Notes: generated by a model from the sequence alone, not told the origin. 64,000 nt of DNA from CAZOWM01 sp964583615 (GCA_964583615.1 CAZOWM010000002.1:1-64000), one strand, 5' to 3'. Positions 44,901 to 52,713 are shown, counted from the first letter of the stretch. A program made the numbers and translations.

Positions 44901-46334
44901 ACGGTCGACATCGGAGACGGCCTCTTCACCGCGGAGGACCCGGTGACTCCGCTCACAGACACCTTCAAGATAATGCTTAACTCTCAGCCAACTGACTCCG
45001 TTGTCATCGACATCACGAGCACGGACACGAACGAGGTCGACGTGAGTCCGGCGAGCATCACTTTCCTGACCACAAACTGGAGCACATCGCAGACCATCAC
45101 CGTGACTGGTGTGGATGACTGGCTTGTTGACAGCGTGAACCCAAAAACCATCGAGATCAAGCTCGGACCCGCATCGAGCGCGGACACGGATTACGACACT
45201 ATGCTTATCGACTCCGTGTACGTGCACAACCTCGACGATGAAATACCACCCGAAGTGCTCATACTCGGCCCGTCAAACGAATTCATCACCACAGATCTCG
45301 TGACCACGGAAAACGGCGGCACTTCGGAGTTCAAAGTGATTTTGAACTCCGCACCCACAGCTGACGTTGACATCACCATTTCGAGCAGCCTTCCGAGCGA
45401 GGGCACGCTCATTCCTGCGGATCCGCTCACCCTCACCTTCACCCCCTCGGACTGGAACGTGGCGCAGAGAATTACGATCGCAGGTGTGGACGACATGGTG
45501 CCGGACACAGAACAGTTTTACACCATCGACCTGGGCAGCACTGCAAGCGCAGACCCCTTCTGGGACATGATCCCTGCGGGAAGCGTCAGCGTGGTGAACA
45601 AGCCTCTTATCACCATGCTCGACTACGGCTGGTCGTCGGCCGTTGCAGCAGAACCGTTCACCAGCATCGGTCCTTCAGGAACCGGAACAGGCACTCCCCT
45701 GAGCTTCGTGGACACCGACCCGCTCGATCTGTACCCGCCCGAGGACGAGGGCTACCAGTTCGTGGATATCGGGTTTCCATTCTACTACATGGGGATGCGC
45801 CACACGCGCGTCGTGGTGTACACAAACGGGTACATGATCTTTTCCCCCTACCCCAACACCATAAATGTGTATGTGAACGGTATTCTCTTCGCGGACAAGC
45901 TGGACCCGACCGACGGCGAATACGCAATCGGCTTCGAAAACGCGATTGCGCCCTGGTGGGACGACTTAAACGTAGGAGACGCGGGAAGCGGCGTGTACTT
46001 TGAAAGAAGCGGCCTGGTGGGAAACAGGGTGCTCACCATAGAGTGGGAAAACGCGCGGTATAATACGGGAAACGATATATTCAACTTTCAACTAAAGCTC
46101 TACGAGGCAGACTATTCCATAGAGTTCATCTACGGGACATCTGTAAACGGGTCGGGGAATGCCTCCGCGTGCATGGGAATACGAGACGACGTGGGAGGAG
46201 TTGACCGCACCATCGACGCCTTCAACGGCAACAGAACAACAGTGACGAGCAGCCCGTTCACCTCAGCGGACAGGGGCACGGGCGACTATCCCGTAGCCGA
46301 CACAATAATACAGTTTCTGCCGATGATCTATTGA
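41976..46334 (+). CDS. Giant surface lipoprotein with ten Calx-beta-like repeats
   Basis: A 1,452-residue secreted protein. The signal peptide ends in GISSC, a lipobox-like site with Cys21 as the lipidated residue. About 20 flexible residues follow, then ten repeats of roughly 110-120 residues (42108-45602). Each has the pattern of a GSxxLVSE(N/S) or GDGLxTxED start, F-x-VVLNS-x-P-T, SPxSxTF, NW, VTVTGVDD, DG, DY-x-GL and a terminal N(I/L)DDE. These match Calx-beta beta-sandwiches, which bind Ca2+ through acidic loops. The last 240 residues form a separate beta-rich domain with FPFYYMGMRHT and VYTNGYMIFSP, like NIDO-type modules. GGAAGGGG precedes ATG 41976; the frame extending upstream through the oxidoreductase gene is a shadow. 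An adhesion or matrix role is inferred. Confidence 0.9.
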   Translation: MRTLPVTVFLLFGLLVGISSCFMVREDLYDAHNGSGSQGTGVDTPGITVDIGDGLITKEDLSLSDTFTVVLDTEPSATVTIGTIQSLDPGEATVSPSSLTFTTADWDIPKAVTVTGVDDAITDGMQTAVIDLGIASGGDYEGLDPGDVVVSNLDDEVSSSPAVIVLTGDGLITAEHPTAPLSDTFQVVLNSQPTADVSIGTISSTDISEVTVSPASITFSTANWDIPVTVTVTGVDDLENDGMKTVNINLGSTTSADANWDGMVLAPVSVHNLDNDAPKGISVIAGSQLIVSESGAECWFEVVLDSAPSAQVDIPVTLPDSTEGTITSPAAGILSFIAGNWDTAQTVIVTGVDDYEADGNTSFSVVLGAAVSADTDYSGMDPSDVAFLNIDNETPGITVYAGSSMLVSENGSSTFFEIVLNSEPSSTVTVNVSSTDTGEGTVAPTVLSFIAGNWDTAQTLSVSGVDDPAADWNKTFFIDITTSSADSDYNGLTQSVEFTCVDDDFPGMTVSAGTRMLVTETGGASEFDVVLNSEPSDTVTVTISSSNTLEGDVTAGASLTFIAANWSAPQTVTVTGIDDHIADGNINFTVSCVSSSPAADYDGLTKNIAFTNIDDNTPGVTVNAGSRMIVTESGIYSEFMVVLNSEPLDDVEICISSDTPAEGLVTIPAGGVLTFTSTDWFIAQSVTVTGQDDAAVDGNQNFRINFSATSLLDPAYDGIVIPDVDFLNIDDDSTVTKTITVVAGSSTLVSENGGESSFQIVLSSAPTDDVTIHVSSSDTTEGQVTDPPTGDVIFTPIDWTPKTVTVTGQDDDLYDGNVTFQVNLVNASSLDGDYNGLSPSPNILDFECVDDETPGITVSAGSSLLVSESDAVTGGSCSFEVVLNSEPTDDVTINVHSGDTTEGDILSGTTLTFTDTDWNMPQTVTVAGVDDFLVDGNQGFSIVLDSDILTADPYYNGLDPDDVSFTCVDDDAPGITVDIGDGLFTAEDPVTPLTDTFKIMLNSQPTDSVVIDITSTDTNEVDVSPASITFLTTNWSTSQTITVTGVDDWLVDSVNPKTIEIKLGPASSADTDYDTMLIDSVYVHNLDDEIPPEVLILGPSNEFITTDLVTTENGGTSEFKVILNSAPTADVDITISSSLPSEGTLIPADPLTLTFTPSDWNVAQRITIAGVDDMVPDTEQFYTIDLGSTASADPFWDMIPAGSVSVVNKPLITMLDYGWSSAVAAEPFTSIGPSGTGTGTPLSFVDTDPLDLYPPEDEGYQFVDIGFPFYYMGMRHTRVVVYTNGYMIFSPYPNTINVYVNGILFADKLDPTDGEYAIGFENAIAPWWDDLNVGDAGSGVYFERSGLVGNRVLTIEWENARYNTGNDIFNFQLKLYEADYSIEFIYGTSVNGSGNASACMGIRDDVGGVDRTIDAFNGNRTTVTSSPFTSADRGTGDYPVADTIIQFLPMIY
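42108..45602 (+). repeat. Ten tandem about 350-bp Calx-beta-coding repeats
   Basis: Each unit codes for 105-120 residues ending near (N/C)(I/L/V)DDE. Units 1, 2 and 9 share the GDGLxTxED-type entry and DTF, while units 3-8 and 10 mostly share the AGS-LVSE entry. Some DNA runs are identical between units: the stretch encoding SFIAGNWDTAQT is nearly the same in units 3 and 4, which points to recent duplication or recombination. Confidence 0.85.
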
Positions 46335-46388
46335 TACACAAAAACCGTTCACGAGCTTCTTATTTTCTCTCTCCCCTTTCCCGGTGTG

Positions 46389-46416
46389 AAAAAACAACGG
46401 GGAAATATCCCTGTTG
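46389..46416 (-). terminator. Intrinsic terminator for the GNAT gene
   Basis: Stem CAACGGGG/CCCTGTTG (46395-46402 with 46409-46416, one G-T pair) and loop AAATAT. On the minus strand it is followed by six T (46389-46394). It lies between convergent genes and on the plus strand has only a poor T tract. Confidence 0.7.
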
Positions 46417-46479
46417 CATTTAATTCAGAAATATTAAGGAATGATCATTCCTGACCGCGAAGCAAACTGTACAGCAAAG

Positions 46480-47307
46480 TCATCTCCTTGATACGCTCAC
46501 CTGCACAAGTTCTCCCCGCGCGAGAAAACCGAGTGCGGTGTACACATGTATAGCACGGGTATTTGTTTTTTTCACGAAGAGTACGACCTTTCCGTAGCGA
46601 TCAAAGAGGCGTGAGAGGTGAGCCGATACGATCGCCTTCCCGTATCCTTTTCCTCTGTACTCAGGCACGACGTACACAGACCCGATCTGGCATGTGCGCT
46701 CGAACCGCACGTTGACGCTTGCAAAGGCGACCGGCTTACGGCCTTCATACACGGCAGTGACTTCCCCTCTTTCTATCCGCCGCCTCACAACCGCCGCGGT
46801 TTTCTTTTTACTGATCTCTGCGCTCCCCACCCCAAGCTCTTCGATCTCATAGCCGATCTGCAGAGACGCAAGCTGATCCGCCTTCTCTACTGTCGGCTCC
46901 ACTGCTTTTTCACACGGAACCGGAGTGAAACGGTCTTTTCGGACTTCCATGAACAAAAAATCGCGCATGCGTTCGAACGACACCCCGGGGACAGCAGAGA
47001 GCTTTTCGATACTTGCCCTGTCGCCGAAGAGCACAGATGCGTGCGAAAACCTCCTGAAAACGTACCGGCTGATTCGGCTGCACGCGCCTGACGAAAGCCC
47101 GTTTCGCAAAAACACATGCACGTACGAGCCGTTTTTCGTGTGAACGATCCCCACAGTCTCAGAGCCCGCAATCAGCCGCACACTTTCTGAGCGGCTGTTC
47201 GGAACAGAAATCCCTTCGAAAAGATAGAGATTACACGAGCCGTGTTTTTTCATCAGTTCAGTACAGAGTGTCCGGTCTTCAGCGCTCCTCACCCGTACCG
47301 CTTTCAT
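46480..47307 (-). CDS. GNAT acetyltransferase with N-terminal DUF4081-like region
   Basis: A 275-residue protein. The C-terminal half is a GNAT fold with the acetyl-CoA loop VVPEYRGKGYGKA and the NTRAIHVYTALGF segment. The N-terminal half looks like a degenerate second GNAT-like domain of the DUF4081 type (FGDRASIEKL, VSFERMRDFLFMEV). ATG 47307 is chosen because the longer frame to 47409 would cross into the divergent YkgJ-type gene. The acceptor is unknown. Confidence 0.85.
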   Translation of the reverse strand: MKAVRVRSAEDRTLCTELMKKHGSCNLYLFEGISVPNSRSESVRLIAGSETVGIVHTKNGSYVHVFLRNGLSSGACSRISRYVFRRFSHASVLFGDRASIEKLSAVPGVSFERMRDFLFMEVRKDRFTPVPCEKAVEPTVEKADQLASLQIGYEIEELGVGSAEISKKKTAAVVRRRIERGEVTAVYEGRKPVAFASVNVRFERTCQIGSVYVVPEYRGKGYGKAIVSAHLSRLFDRYGKVVLFVKKTNTRAIHVYTALGFLARGELVQVSVSRR

Positions 47308-47331
47308 AGCAATCACCGCGCCGCTCTTTTG

Positions 47332-47360
47332 TTTACTCTCCGCCGCCAAAAGTCTATTAT
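47332..47360 (+). promoter_or_regulatory. Promoter directly before the YkgJ-type gene (possible leaderless transcript)
   Basis: TTTACT (47332-47337), 17-base spacer, TATTAT (47355-47360). The ATG follows after 8 bases, where transcription should begin, and no Shine-Dalgarno is present. Confidence 0.55.
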
Positions 47361-47368
47361 CTACGTGT

Positions 47369-47842
47369 ATGAGAAAAATGCCCTCACATCCCCTTTTCCA
47401 AGAAGGCATTCAGTTCGAGTGCACACGGTGCGGGAAATGCTGTACCGGGTATCCGGGATACGTCTACCTATCAGAACCCGACATCCTCGGAATGGCGCAC
47501 TATCTCGGAATCAGCACGAAAGAATTCGTGAAACGGTACACACGGCTCGTCTTCATGTTCCACGAACAGAGGCTCTCTCTTGTTGAGAAGAATCAATATG
47601 ACTGTGTGTTCTGGGACACGCTCTGCACGATCTATCCGGCACGCCCTCACCAGTGCAGGACCTACCCCTTCTGGAAACGGCACCTCGTTTCAAAACGGGA
47701 GTGGGAGAAAACAGCCGCATTCTGTCCCGGCATCAACAGGGGAAGGGTCTACTCACAGAAAGAAATCGAGGAATTGATACGCAGTACTCCCAACTACGAT
47801 ATCCGACGTTTTTCCCCGCACCTGAAAAGAGAAATCCTATAA
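47369..47842 (+). CDS. YkgJ-family cysteine cluster protein
   Basis: A 157-residue protein with the family's cysteine pattern: CTRCGKCCTG near the N terminus, then C-x6-C (CVFWDTLC), then CRTYPFW and a late FCPG. These cysteines are thought to bind a metal, zinc or an Fe-S cluster. Function is unknown. There is no Shine-Dalgarno before ATG 47369; a second in-frame ATG is at 47378. It is convergent with the serine-palmitoyltransferase-like gene. Confidence 0.9.
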   Translation: MRKMPSHPLFQEGIQFECTRCGKCCTGYPGYVYLSEPDILGMAHYLGISTKEFVKRYTRLVFMFHEQRLSLVEKNQYDCVFWDTLCTIYPARPHQCRTYPFWKRHLVSKREWEKTAAFCPGINRGRVYSQKEIEELIRSTPNYDIRRFSPHLKREIL

Positions 47843-47872
47843 AGGGGTGAAGCGCCCTTCAGCGCTTCCCCT

Positions 47873-49054
47873 TCATATGATTTCAAGCTTTTTTCCCACC
47901 TCTTTAAACACCTCGAGCGCATAGTCGAGCTGCTCGTCCGTATGGGTAGCAGTGTAGCTCGTCCGTATGAGCGAGCTTCCCGCAGGAACAGCGGGGGGAA
48001 TCACAGGGTTTACGAACAGGCCCTTTTCCGTGACTTCACGCCACACCGTCAGGCACTGATCCATCTCTCCGATGATGAGGGGAATGATCGGTGTCTGTGA
48101 AGGTCCCACGTTGTACCCCATCTCTCTGAATGCGGTCCTCATCCGATCTGCGATCCGCAGGAGACGAGTTCTCCGCTCGGGCTCATTCGTGACGATGTCG
48201 ATTGCCACGTTCACTGCTCCGAGGACGGCAGGCGGGAGGCTTGCGGTAAATATAAGCGCCCGTGAGTGGTGCTTGAGGTAATTGATCACCTGATGGCCGG
48301 AAACCGCAAATCCTCCGATTGTTGCGAAGGACTTGCTGAAGGTGGCCATCTGAATATCGACTTCGTCCTCGACGCCGAAATGTTCCGCTGCTCCACGTCC
48401 GTTTTTGCCGAGCACGCCGATTGCGTGCGCTTCGTCCACCATTACCCGTGCCCCGTAGCGGCGCGCAAGGTCCACGATCCCGGGCAGGTTTGCGATATCC
48501 CCTTCCATGCTGAACACGCCGTCAACAACGATGAGCTTCCCCGCATTCCGGTCGGACAGTTCCAGCACCCTCTTCAGATCATCCATGTCGTTGTGCTTGA
48601 ACTTCACCACCTTCCCGAAGGAAAGACGAACTCCGTCGATGATACTCGCATGGTCCGCCCTGTCGACGTAGACGATATCTTCTTTCCCGATAATGGTGGA
48701 CAAAACCCCCTGATTTGTGAGCATACCGGTTGAGAAAAGCAGTGCGCTCTCCCTGTGCATGAAACGGGCGATCTTTTCCTCGAGCTCCTCGTGGAGATCG
48801 AGCGTGCCGTTTAAAAACCGGGAGCCTGCACAGCCGGTTCCATGCCGGTGCAACTCCTGTATCGCACCTTCGATCATCCGCTGATCGAAGGTGAGTCCCA
48901 GATAGGAGTTGGAACCGAGCATGATCATCTTTTTCCCGTCTATGTAGACTTCCGTGTCGTTCCCCGTTTCAATGGCTCTGAAGTAGGGGTAAAGTCCTTT
49001 GGCTCTGTACTCTTCGACAAGAGAGTAGTTGTACGCTTTTTGAAATATGTCCAT
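47873..49054 (-). CDS. spt: Alpha-oxoamine synthase, probable serine palmitoyltransferase
   Basis: A 393-residue PLP enzyme of the AOS family (KBL, BioF, HemA, SPT). Several stretches match, from memory, the bacterial (Bacteroides-type) SPT rather than KBL or BioF: YPYFR, GSNSYLGLT, GCAGSRFLNGTLDLH, HNDMDDL, VFSMEGDIANLP, FSKSFATIGGF and NPVIPPA. His135 (RADHAS), Asp207 (VDEAH) and the PLP lysine Lys241 are in place. SPT condenses serine with acyl-CoA or acyl-ACP to 3-ketosphinganine, the first step of sphingolipid synthesis. AGGAGAG precedes ATG 49054. No bio or tdh gene is adjacent, which argues against BioF/KBL. Other sphingolipid genes are not recognised here. Confidence 0.83.
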   Translation of the reverse strand: MDIFQKAYNYSLVEEYRAKGLYPYFRAIETGNDTEVYIDGKKMIMLGSNSYLGLTFDQRMIEGAIQELHRHGTGCAGSRFLNGTLDLHEELEEKIARFMHRESALLFSTGMLTNQGVLSTIIGKEDIVYVDRADHASIIDGVRLSFGKVVKFKHNDMDDLKRVLELSDRNAGKLIVVDGVFSMEGDIANLPGIVDLARRYGARVMVDEAHAIGVLGKNGRGAAEHFGVEDEVDIQMATFSKSFATIGGFAVSGHQVINYLKHHSRALIFTASLPPAVLGAVNVAIDIVTNEPERRTRLLRIADRMRTAFREMGYNVGPSQTPIIPLIIGEMDQCLTVWREVTEKGLFVNPVIPPAVPAGSSLIRTSYTATHTDEQLDYALEVFKEVGKKLEII

Positions 49055-49210
49055 GAAGTCTCTCCTGAGTGCTTAAATATATCATATATATAAAAAAAGT
49101 AAAACTTCAAAGATCCAGTCGACGGAAAAATTTCAGAAAAGGAGATGAATTTTGCCGATGATAGTACTATACTAAGAGTAGAAAACCGACACGGATGCGA
49201 AGGAGCGTGT

Positions 49211-49696
49211 ATGAAAAGGGTACTGATATTTATCACCGCACTTGTGCTTGTAATCGTCGCGGGCATCACTTACGGGCAGAGGGTTGTTCGTCTCGGCGAC
49301 CTCCCCACGAGTGATTCCAGCATCAATATCTATCAGGTTTTTGGGTTTCAGGAATCCTACGAAGGGTATAAAATCACCTATATCGATAACCAAAATGAAC
49401 CTCAGTACCTCTTTCTTCCAGCGGAACTCCTCAACAAGGTAAGAATCTACACCCCGCAGAACAACACGTACAGCCAGAATTTCCTCATCATCTGGAAAAA
49501 GGAAAGCAGCATCACCAAGGTGGAATGGTACAAACCCCATGCGGTCGACTACAAACTTCCTTACTATTCCCTCGATCCGTTCCAGGAAAAGGACAAAGAG
49601 ATCTTTAGAAAGATCGTCTCAAACGGAGAGATCGTGCTCGGTACAGAGCTCGGAGGAACTGCACCGACCATTCAGGCTCCCGGAGGAGGCCAGTAG
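49211..49696 (+). CDS. Small exported protein of unknown function
   Basis: A 161-residue protein with a signal peptide (KR followed by a hydrophobic stretch ending in TYGQ, residues 1-23), then a soluble beta-rich body with many tyrosines and a glycine/proline tail. I do not recognise a family. AAGGAG lies 5 bases before ATG 49211; upstream in-frame ATG 49145 lacks this. An ATAGTACTAT palindrome (49161-49170) overlapping TATACT is probably its -10 region. A strong terminator follows. It is expected in the periplasm. Confidence 0.75.
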   Translation: MKRVLIFITALVLVIVAGITYGQRVVRLGDLPTSDSSINIYQVFGFQESYEGYKITYIDNQNEPQYLFLPAELLNKVRIYTPQNNTYSQNFLIIWKKESSITKVEWYKPHAVDYKLPYYSLDPFQEKDKEIFRKIVSNGEIVLGTELGGTAPTIQAPGGGQ

Positions 49697-49721
49697 CGGG
49701 AAACCGCACCACATGCACGCC

Positions 49722-49750
49722 AATCTCACCGAACAGGTGAGATTTTTTTT
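49722..49750 (+). terminator. Strong Rho-independent terminator
   Basis: Perfect 9-bp stem AATCTCACC/GGTGAGATT (49722-49730 with 49736-49744), loop GAACA, followed directly by a run of eight T (49743-49750). It ends the small exported-protein transcript just before the convergent aroA stop. Confidence 0.92.
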
Positions 49751-49755
49751 CTGTC

Positions 49756-51057
49756 CTACAGGGAACAGTGTTGTTCAAAAACGTCAAAGTAACTGGGATA
49801 GGACACGTTCACGCATTCCGCATCCTCTATCTGCGAACGGCCCCTGATGTTGGCCGCAATGACCGATGCCGCCATCGCGATACGGTGGTCGCAGGAGCAC
49901 GGGACCCGTGCTGCCGAAAGCTTTTTGCTCCCTGTGATCAGAAAGCCGTCCTCACGCTCACTGATGTCTCCGCCGAAAGCCCTGACCATATCCACAATGC
50001 TCCTGATCCGGTCACTCTCCTTCACACGGAGCTCTGATGCGCCCCTGACGACCGTTTCTCCCCTGGCGAAACATGCAGCTGCAGCAATTGTGGGGATTTC
50101 GTCGATGATGAGCGGTATCTCGACTCCACCGATTGTGGTTCCCTTCAATCGGGAGCTTTTTACGCGCACCGACCCCATGGGCTCGGGCAACTCATCGTCA
50201 ACCTTGACCTCAATGTTCCCGCCCATTCTCCCGAACACGTCGAGCACGTGTGCTCTGGTGTGGTTGAGAAGCACCTTTTCCACAACGATCTCCGACCCCG
50301 GGAGTGTGAGGGCAAGGGCAATGAAAAACACTGCGGATGATAGATCGCCCGGTATGGTGATGTCAAGCGGCGTGAGCTCTCTTCTCCCGGACACAATGAT
50401 CTGCTTTTCGTGCACAAAGCTTCGCTTCTTGAGGTCCCCGTTCATCAGAATGAGCATGCGCTCCGTGTGGTCCCGCGTGTCGCTGAACTCGGTGATCACC
50501 GAGCGTCCCTGAATAAAAAGTGCTGCAAGTATGAACGCGCTCTTCACCTGTGCGCTCGCAACCGGCACCTTGTATTCAAAGGGAACGAGTCTGCTTAGCC
50601 CGATTTCAACCGGAAGGTGCCCGTTGTCCGCGCTGATCCGTGCACCGATCTCCCGAAGGGGGCGCACCACTCTGTCCATCGGACGCCTGCTGAGAGACTG
50701 GTCACCGGTCAATCGGGCCGGGACTCCCGCGCCGCTCAGCAGTCCCATGAGAAGACGGGCAGTGGTTCCCGAGTTGCCGCAGTCGATTCGAAGAGGCGCA
50801 CTTCGTCTTTGTTTTTCGAAACCGTGTAATCCCCTTCCCTCGATCAGGACTTTTCCGTTTTTGTTATATACCGGCACTTCGAGTGTACGGATCGCATCGA
50901 TGGTGGAGCGAACGTCCTGCGCTTGGGAGAGCCCGGCGAGCGTGCTCGTTCCGCTTGCTATGCTTGCGAGCATGACCGCTCTGTGGGATATGGACTTGTC
51001 ACCTGGTACGGTGACGACCCCTGAGATCCGTTTTCTTCCCTCAACATCCCTTACCAT
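49756..51057 (-). CDS. aroA: 3-phosphoshikimate 1-carboxyvinyltransferase (EPSP synthase)
   Basis: Transfers enolpyruvate from PEP to shikimate 3-phosphate. The 433-residue protein has PGDKSISHRAVM, GNSGTTARLLMGLL, RPLREIGARI, the DIPGDLSSA-type ITIPGDLSSA segment, the active-site DEIPT, and RVKESDRI. The GNSGTTARL motif has alanine after TT rather than the methionine or glycine seen in some other forms. It overlaps the chorismate mutase gene by 17 bases and is 27 kb from aroEKB. Confidence 0.97.
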   Translation of the reverse strand: MVRDVEGRKRISGVVTVPGDKSISHRAVMLASIASGTSTLAGLSQAQDVRSTIDAIRTLEVPVYNKNGKVLIEGRGLHGFEKQRRSAPLRIDCGNSGTTARLLMGLLSGAGVPARLTGDQSLSRRPMDRVVRPLREIGARISADNGHLPVEIGLSRLVPFEYKVPVASAQVKSAFILAALFIQGRSVITEFSDTRDHTERMLILMNGDLKKRSFVHEKQIIVSGRRELTPLDITIPGDLSSAVFFIALALTLPGSEIVVEKVLLNHTRAHVLDVFGRMGGNIEVKVDDELPEPMGSVRVKSSRLKGTTIGGVEIPLIIDEIPTIAAAACFARGETVVRGASELRVKESDRIRSIVDMVRAFGGDISEREDGFLITGSKKLSAARVPCSCDHRIAMAASVIAANIRGRSQIEDAECVNVSYPSYFDVFEQHCSL

Positions 51058-51334
51058 TTCCGGTCCGGTTCCCTTTCTCGATATCGTAGGATCCCTGAAA
51101 AATTGCCCTGTAGACCTTTCTTATCGCCTCTTTCGTGCGCCCGTCCGTCCGAAGGGCCTCGATTCGCTCTTCAATACGTTTTTCTCTGCTTCGATCAACA
51201 ACAGGCAGGTTTTTTTTTCGCTTGAGGGCGCCGATCGCCTCGACCATCCGGGCCCTCCTCAAAAGAAGGCCGGTGATCTTACGGTCAACAGAATCTATGC
51301 GTTTTCTCAGCCCTGCGATATTTTTTCTCGCCAT
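51041..51334 (-). CDS. Chorismate mutase, AroQ class
   Basis: A 97-residue all-helical protein matching a monofunctional CM_2 domain: LRKRIDSVDRKITGLLLRRA, the IGALKRKK basic helix, the VVDRSREKRIEERI segment and a C-terminal helix FQGSYDIEKG. It converts chorismate to prephenate for Phe/Tyr synthesis. No prephenate dehydratase or DAHP synthase domain is fused. ATG 51334 is preferred over TTG 51343. It is upstream of and overlaps aroA, so the gene order is reversed with respect to the pathway. Confidence 0.92.
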   Translation of the reverse strand: MARKNIAGLRKRIDSVDRKITGLLLRRARMVEAIGALKRKKNLPVVDRSREKRIEERIEALRTDGRTKEAIRKVYRAIFQGSYDIEKGNRTGNGKGC

Positions 51335-51456
51335 TTTTCCCAATAATAATACTATTTCACGGATTTGTGGACAACATGAAGTGTCAAAGAATTTTCACCT
51401 AAACTTTCCCTCGCCCATTCACTATATTTGAGAAAGCAGAACGCAGGGAGAAAAAA

Positions 51457-52443
51457 ATGAAAAAGAGAAAGCTTGGAAAAACGGGATTCGAGGTAACAGA
51501 AATCTCAATCGGCACCTGGCAGCTCGGCGGCCGCTGGGGCGAACCCTACGAGGAAAAAAATGCAATGGACACGCTCAACAGGGCAGCCGACCTGGGAGTG
51601 AACTTTTTCGATACAGCCGACGTATACGGCGACAGAAGAAGCGAACACTCAATCGGGAAGTTTTTGAAAACGAGGAGCGAACGTATCTACGTGGCAACGA
51701 AGTGCGGCCGGCGCCTTGACCCCCACGTGCCTGAAGGATACAACGACAAAAACATCCGTTCTTTCGTTGAACAGAGTCTACAGAACATGGGCCTCGAGGT
51801 GCTCGATCTCATACAGCTGCACTGTCCGCCTACCGAGGTGTACTACAGGCCGGAGGTGTTCGAAACTCTGGACGCGCTGAAACAGGAGGGGAAGATCCTT
51901 CACTATGGGGTCAGTGTTGAAAAAGTCGAGGAGGCGCTGAAGGCGATCGAGTACCCGAACTGCGCAACTGTCCAGATCATCTTCAACATGTTTCGCCAGC
52001 GGCCTGCAGAGCTCTTCTTCAAGGAAGCGAAAAAGAAAAACGTGGGCGTGATCGTGCGTGTCCCTCTTGCAAGCGGGCTCCTTACCGGCAAGTTCGGCAG
52101 GGACACGAAGTTCGGGAAGGGAGACCACCGATTCTTCAACAGGGAGGGAAAGTTCTTCGACAAAGGTGAGACCTTTTCAGGCGTGGATTATGCAACCGGG
52201 CTTGCTGCAGTCGAAGAGCTCAGAAAGCTGTTCGGAGACGGAACGCCCCTCGCACGGACCGCGCTGCGATGGATTCTCATGTTCGACGAGGTGAGCGTCG
52301 TCATTCCCGGCGCGAGCACTGTGAGCCAGGTGGAACCGAATGTCCGCGCTGCGGAACTCGATCCCCTGAGCGATGAGCAGATGCGAAAAGTCGAAGGCAT
52401 CTACACCCGTTACTTTAAATCCGTCGTGCATCACCTCTGGTAG
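51457..52443 (+). CDS. Aldo/keto reductase
   Basis: A 328-residue NADPH-dependent oxidoreductase of the AKR superfamily. It has the start RKLGKTGFEVTEI, the catalytic set NFFDTADVYG, ATKCGRR and LIQLHCP, and the C-terminal IPGASTVSQVEPNV. Unlike the other reductase in the window it has no iron-sulfur domain. AGGGAG precedes ATG 51457, and TATATT (51423-51428) is a likely -10. It is followed after 3 bases by the DUF2007-like gene. Confidence 0.94.
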   Translation: MKKRKLGKTGFEVTEISIGTWQLGGRWGEPYEEKNAMDTLNRAADLGVNFFDTADVYGDRRSEHSIGKFLKTRSERIYVATKCGRRLDPHVPEGYNDKNIRSFVEQSLQNMGLEVLDLIQLHCPPTEVYYRPEVFETLDALKQEGKILHYGVSVEKVEEALKAIEYPNCATVQIIFNMFRQRPAELFFKEAKKKNVGVIVRVPLASGLLTGKFGRDTKFGKGDHRFFNREGKFFDKGETFSGVDYATGLAAVEELRKLFGDGTPLARTALRWILMFDEVSVVIPGASTVSQVEPNVRAAELDPLSDEQMRKVEGIYTRYFKSVVHHLW

Positions 52444-52446
52444 AAA

Positions 52447-52671
52447 ATGAGCGATTTTGAGAGGATTGCCACAGTAGAAAACGATATCGAGGCCGGGCTT
52501 GTGGAGGCCGTGCTGAAGGAGCATCGCATTCCCTTTATCCTGCGGTCCCACTACGACACTGCCTACGACGGGCTCTACCAGGCACAGAAAGGCTGGGGTG
52601 AGCTTCTCGCACCCCCGCGCTTCAGAGAAGCAATACTGCAGATACTCTCCGATCTGCGAAAAGAACGGTAA
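52447..52671 (+). CDS. DUF2007-like small protein
   Basis: A 74-residue protein with the pattern of DUF2007 (putative signal-transducing protein): ATVENDIEAGLVEAVLKEHRIPF followed by a WGELLAPP segment and a terminal helix (quoted in parts: EAGLVEAVLKEHRIP). Such domains resemble ACT/PII-like folds and have no proven role. It begins 3 bases after the aldo/keto reductase and precedes acpS by 42 bases, so a common operon is likely. Confidence 0.8.
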   Translation: MSDFERIATVENDIEAGLVEAVLKEHRIPFILRSHYDTAYDGLYQAQKGWGELLAPPRFREAILQILSDLRKER

Positions 52672-52713
52672 TACACACCTGGAACCAAAACCGGGAGAAC
52701 ACGGACAAAAGAG

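Noticed and set aside
42108..45602. CRISPR-like or mobile tandem array
   Set aside because: The about 350-bp periodicity is protein-coding repeats in one open frame; there are no short direct repeats with spacers.
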